Positions 59,940 through 64,000 of a stretch of 64,000 nucleotides of DNA are shown one piece after another. The stretch is from contig JAYKYS010000009.1 of NCBI GenBank assembly GCA_036924285.1, positions 17,893,501-17,957,500 on the forward strand. The letters are read 5' to 3'. Both the position numbers and the translations under genes were made by a program. Position 1 is the first letter of the stretch. Each line of letters starts with the position of its first letter. This DNA is from Asterella californica (taxonomy: Eukaryota > Streptophyta > Marchantiopsida > Marchantiales > Aytoniaceae). Under the pieces are notes generated by a model, which was given only the letters and a program-made list of their open reading frames with translations, searched no databases and was not told the DNA's origin.

Positions 59940-62500
59940 TTATTGTTAAATTTTGCCTCTTACCCCTCCAATTTCCTATCGACCGGGGAGACTTGGGATG
60001 ATGCTTATTCGTGATAAAGTTGTCAAACAGGATCTCACATCCGGTCCAATATCGCGTTCGAATTTCAGTACTAGTTGTTTATTTTCCCCCTATTATTAAC
60101 CGTACGATTGGGTAAGTTGGGATATATGGCTTCCTTACAATCGGGGAGAATTCGAATGCCTAAGGAGGGTCAGGTCATGAACTAAACGAGGTTTAAAACA
60201 GAAGTTATGATTCGTTCAAACCCTAAATGCCGCTGTCGGGATTGTGATATTACACCACGAACCCGTTGATTACATACTAAAAAGTAAGTATATTCTCTCT
60301 TCCGAGCTCTGTAGAGGGTGAAAATGCATGCAAGAAATTGGCTTGGTCATACCCCCAATACGATAGTTTCGCTTGATCATACCCCTCTTAATGTTTGGTT
60401 GTCTGAAAGGTTATCGACATTAAAACCAGTCATTTTATTTTTGGTTCATCATTTTAATATTTTCAATTTTGACTAAATATCACTATCAAAATACTTAACA
60501 GAGGCTAGACTATCCATATTCTCATTCTTTTAATATGTGCAGTCTCCCGTATGAGTAACATCATAAAGTGACTGGTTTTACAGGCAATAGTCAGTCATGG
60601 GTGTGATAAAGCAATACATAGTTAAGAGAGGTATAATCAAGCTCATGGAACCTACTGGTGGAATGATCAAACAAATTTCTGTATGCATGCCGGATGATAT
60701 ATTTTTCAAACTCTCGTTCAATATTCCTACATGTTTTGTTGCTTTATTATGCTAATTTGAGAGATTACGTGATCACAAGGTAAATGCAGTTTTTAATTTG
60801 GCGATCTAAAAGATCTGGAAAATTTATACCTTTCTATATTAAATAACTAAAATTAAAAATCTATATTTGAACTTGATTACTATGACCTGTGCAATCATCA
60901 TAACCTATAAGTGAAGTACGTACAACAATCAACTTCTTGAAATAAATGTAATCTTCTTGAGCGAATAAAAAATACTATTCTTTTTAGATTAATTTATGAT
61001 CAAATTCTACCAAGAGGAAAAGTTGGATATCATAAATGAAACATGTCTCTTCCATCTGAACATGGAGAGGTGATGTATTATGCAGGCTTCACATCTCTTC
61101 ACGAATCTACATCTAAGAAAATGTGCAAGGTAAAACTGTTTTACATATTCAAGCGCATTTTATGTGGAATGAATGAAGTAGCTACCAAAAGTGGTAGAAC
61201 ATATGATCCAAAGCTGCTTGGAGGAGAAGCTAAGTGACTATATTTGATCATTTGAGAAAATATATAGTATAGCATTTGTAATAGTGTGTAAAGTTAACCG
61301 AGCTTGAATTCTAATTTGTAGATCCTGTTTAGTTCTTGCCATGTCCTTATGATTGCACTTTACGACTTCTGTTTGGAAAAACAGAAGAGAGAACATGAAC
61401 AACGGGTTCTCGTAAAGTAAGTTTTGCAACGCAAAACATGACGAACATCGTGGAGGATGTTACACTTGTTGGAACTACATATTCTGGATGTATGATAAAT
61501 TGGTAGAGAAGTCAAAGTTTCATACATCTGAGAATGTAAAATCTGATAAATTTAAATTATGACTTTAGAGAAGTCATTAAAAAACAACAATAACAAATAC
61601 AATATGGAGAGACTCAATGCAGTTCTACACAAAAGTGTCCATATCGAGAGATCATTGAGAGAGCATCACAATTCTTGAGAAGTTTAAATTTATCTATTTT
61701 AGATGACGTTGTTGCATTAATACTACTTCTTCATCGATAAATCACTCTTCTTAGACATCTAGTTTTTGAAAAATGCATGAATACTGCAAACGGATCTCGA
61801 GAAACGGAAGGCTCTCTAAGACTCTCAAAAGTTACGCACGCTTGTTATAGATTTGAGTAAAAAATCTAATCATAATGGAGAGGAAGAGTAGATCTATGGA
61901 AGAAGAAGAAGATATTAAAGTTCTTATTCATTTGTCGATCGAGAAAATGACGAACTATGTTCTACAACCATGACGATTTTATAGATAAGGAAGCATTTGA
62001 TGCTCTCCTCTTTTCTTCATATGTAGCAACCATTTTGTACGAGGTGGTTGTTACGATCACATGATAAATCGATAGAGCAACTGGAAAAACATCAAAATTT
62101 TAAAAAGTAATTGTTGAGGTCGATGTTGCACTTTGCGTAAGTTAGTTAACATTTGTTAGCTGATATTCGTCTTATTGTTGCACGTGAAAAATGTGTTTGG
62201 GAATACGCGACGTATCTGGCTGTAGAAGGTGTGGTGAAAGACATAGTGAAGTGAAATAACCAACTCTATTCCCTAATCCAATTTATTTATACCTTTGTAT
62301 ATACAAAATCTTACAAGACACACTTAAGAAGTCTGTGAATCTTCACGAGTATTTCAATCTTCAATTCTCTCTCAAAACTCTATTAACTGATACTCAAACC
62401 ACCCTAAATGGATATCTCCAGCAATAGTTACAGTCACCCAAAGTATTTGATTTTTTCTATTTGAGAAGTTCTCCACTTGTTCCTTGAAACCTGAGGTTGT
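59940..62500. other. AT-rich intergenic region, no gene seen
   Basis: Only short frames without recognisable domains. A phrase like TTGGTCATACCCCCAATACG recurs once in altered form within 40 bases near 60,340-60,385. Otherwise featureless. Confidence 0.5.
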
Positions 62501-62859
62501 TGACATCAGCAAAAAGTACTTGGAAAATATTTTCTGATGGTACCTTACACGTCCAAAATCAACCTCTACATGAAAAGTTGTAGCTCTTTGAAATCAGAAA
62601 TCTCATTCAATATGAAAAGTGCACTAGGCCTGGCACACTTTTGTTCTCAAGTGTTAAAGTCTTCCCAAAACTTCAAACGACCACATCTCACTCAACACGA
62701 CTCCAAATCTGGTGATTTTGGTCTCATTGGAAAGCTACCAAAAAGACCTATCCAACAGTACCAACCACACTCCAAACTGATTGCTACAGACGAAACTGAA
62801 ACCTCTTGAGTATCCCAAACCACTTTCGAGTGTAAAATTTCAATCGTTTTCATACCCTT

Positions 62860-63110
62860 TTCCACTTCAGAAGGAATGTGCGAGCCCTCGTGCACTTTTG
62901 ATTCTCCAACCCAAACCTCCTTCGTCGACTAAAGTGCATGAGCTCTCACACACTTTGGACCTCCAAGCTAGTAAAGTGTGAGAGTCCTCGTGTACTTTCT
63001 CGACCATAAGCAAGAACTCATCTTGGTTGACAACGTCCGACCTTGACCAAAGTCTTGATCCAAATTTGCAAAAGTTTTTGCAAAAGTTTGGCAACCTCTC
63101 GACGTCAGCT
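62860..63110 (-). repeat. Dispersed repeat with mini-repeats, copy 2
   Basis: Inverted partner of 32,350-32,620. On the minus strand it reads CGAGAGGTTGCCAAA, then GGTCGGACGTTGTCAACC, then three variants of AGTGYRYGAG-x-CTC-x-CACTTTA about 40-45 bases apart. Confidence 0.7.
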
Positions 63111-63551
63111 TAGAAATTCTTCACTAAATAACACTCGCGAGGTCTCCTTATATACTTGAAGCTGCCCACTTGAAGTGACTGTCATGGTCACATGTCTCGT
63201 ATGCAATTCCAAAGTTATATAATAATTCTTAACACAATTCATTGCAGTTAAGGGTGTCCGAGTTAACTGTTCTGGTGGATCATTTCATGTTTCAGTTCCA
63301 GAGCAAAATGAAGAACATGTTCTAACCAGATCGATCTGATGAGCAAATAGAGTGTGACTTCACCAGCTAGTTACAAATGTACTAACACAACTGAGTATTG
63401 ACGATGAATCTAGAACAATCTCATTTTTGAAGTTGGGATTTGGAACAAAAAGATCATTCAGATTTTAACTTTTCACAATGTGTATTAGATTATCAAATAC
63501 GATTATCATACATGTGATATGTGGGTTTGTAGGGATCATTTGCTTAGGATC

Positions 63552-63935
63552 TACTTTTATTTATAAGAGAGAATACTATGTATTCTCCAATTTTAATTCA
63601 TAAGAGAGAATATTATATTTCTGCAATTTTAGTTTATATTATTTTCTCTTCAGTTTTGATTTACAGCAAATAATATTTTCTCTAGTTTTAAGTTATAAGA
63701 AGAATATTAGTTTTCTTCAGTTTTAGTTTATAAAAAGAGAATACTTATTTCTTTATTTTTCATTTATAAGAAAAATATTTTTTCTAGTTTAAGTTATGAG
63801 AAAGAGTACTATCTTTTCTTCAGTTTTAGTTTATAAAAACATATTATTATTTTCAGTTTGTTTTTATAAAGACATTTTTTAAATTTTTTAAATTTCAATC
63901 TATAAGAAAGTATTGTTTTTTCTTCAACATGTTCT
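63552..63935. repeat. Degenerate tandem array, ~35 bp unit, ~11 copies
   Basis: Variants of TTTTAGTTTATAAGAGAGAA followed by TAnTATTTTTCTTCAG repeat head to tail from about 63,552 to 63,935. Units are 26-37 bp long and diverged, so the array is old. Confidence 0.75.
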
Positions 63936-64000
63936 GGAGTCTGTATTCTCTTTTCGCGTAATGAATAAATTCCTTGCTTACATTCTGCGCTTTCACAATG

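Noticed and set aside
1..64000. CRISPR arrays, bacterial operons, ribosome binding sites, rRNA genes
   Set aside because: None are seen. The spliced plant genes and retrotransposons make a prokaryotic or organellar origin implausible.

Overview
The window looks like plant nuclear DNA. The evidence is a spliced plant-type EB1 gene, the remains of a plant-type SCC3 cohesin gene that still carries its introns, and nested Ty1/copia and Ty3/gypsy retrotransposons. The base composition is AT-rich, intergenic space is long and transposon debris dense. A non-flowering land plant such as a bryophyte would fit, but nothing here fixes the species. Only one gene appears intact: EB1 at 54,499-57,660 on the plus strand. 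It has eight coding exons, all with open frames and GT/AG junctions.

Layout. 1-10,300 is AT-rich and non-coding, with several hairpins and one end of a ~1.3 kb inverted LTR-like repeat. 10,381-16,925 (minus) is a decayed SCC3 cohesin-subunit gene with many frameshifts and stops. 19,421-20,790 is the second, opposite-facing copy of the LTR-like repeat. 21,022-23,155 (minus) is a broken non-LTR-type reverse-transcriptase unit. 23,880-24,330 holds a Ty3 RNase H scrap and a short conserved minus-strand ORF end that recurs at 59,270-59,390. 26,795-35,870 is built from a CTTCC/GAAG-rich retroelement family whose minus-strand protein is a long coiled coil. The family has ~600 bp direct repeats and shared TGTGGTGCCCACAATTT termini.

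35,878-49,580 is a nested mosaic. A Ty1/copia fragment and a Ty3/gypsy element were both cut by one 4.3 kb inversion (36,098-40,426). The gypsy element has 887/886 bp LTRs that now face each other. A 2.9 kb TG...CA element with a perfect 5 bp target duplication sits inside its gag gene. Flipping the inversion back brings the copia RT halves together and the gypsy RT halves together, to within a few bases at each join. 49,600-53,600 is AT-rich and non-coding. 53,700-58,000 is the EB1 locus. 59,900-64,000 is AT-rich, with a repeat shared in inverted orientation with 32,350 and a ~35 bp degenerate tandem array at the right edge.

How the parts work together. EB1 tracks growing microtubule ends. 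SCC3 would have been a cohesin ring subunit, but this copy cannot encode one. The rest is mobile DNA at several stages of decay. The most interesting material is the pol-less, coiled-coil-encoding element family and the datable order of events at 36-49 kb: copia, then gypsy, then the 2.9 kb element within gypsy, and an inversion after copia and gypsy were in place. All similarity calls come from reading the sequence against remembered protein families; no searches were run.
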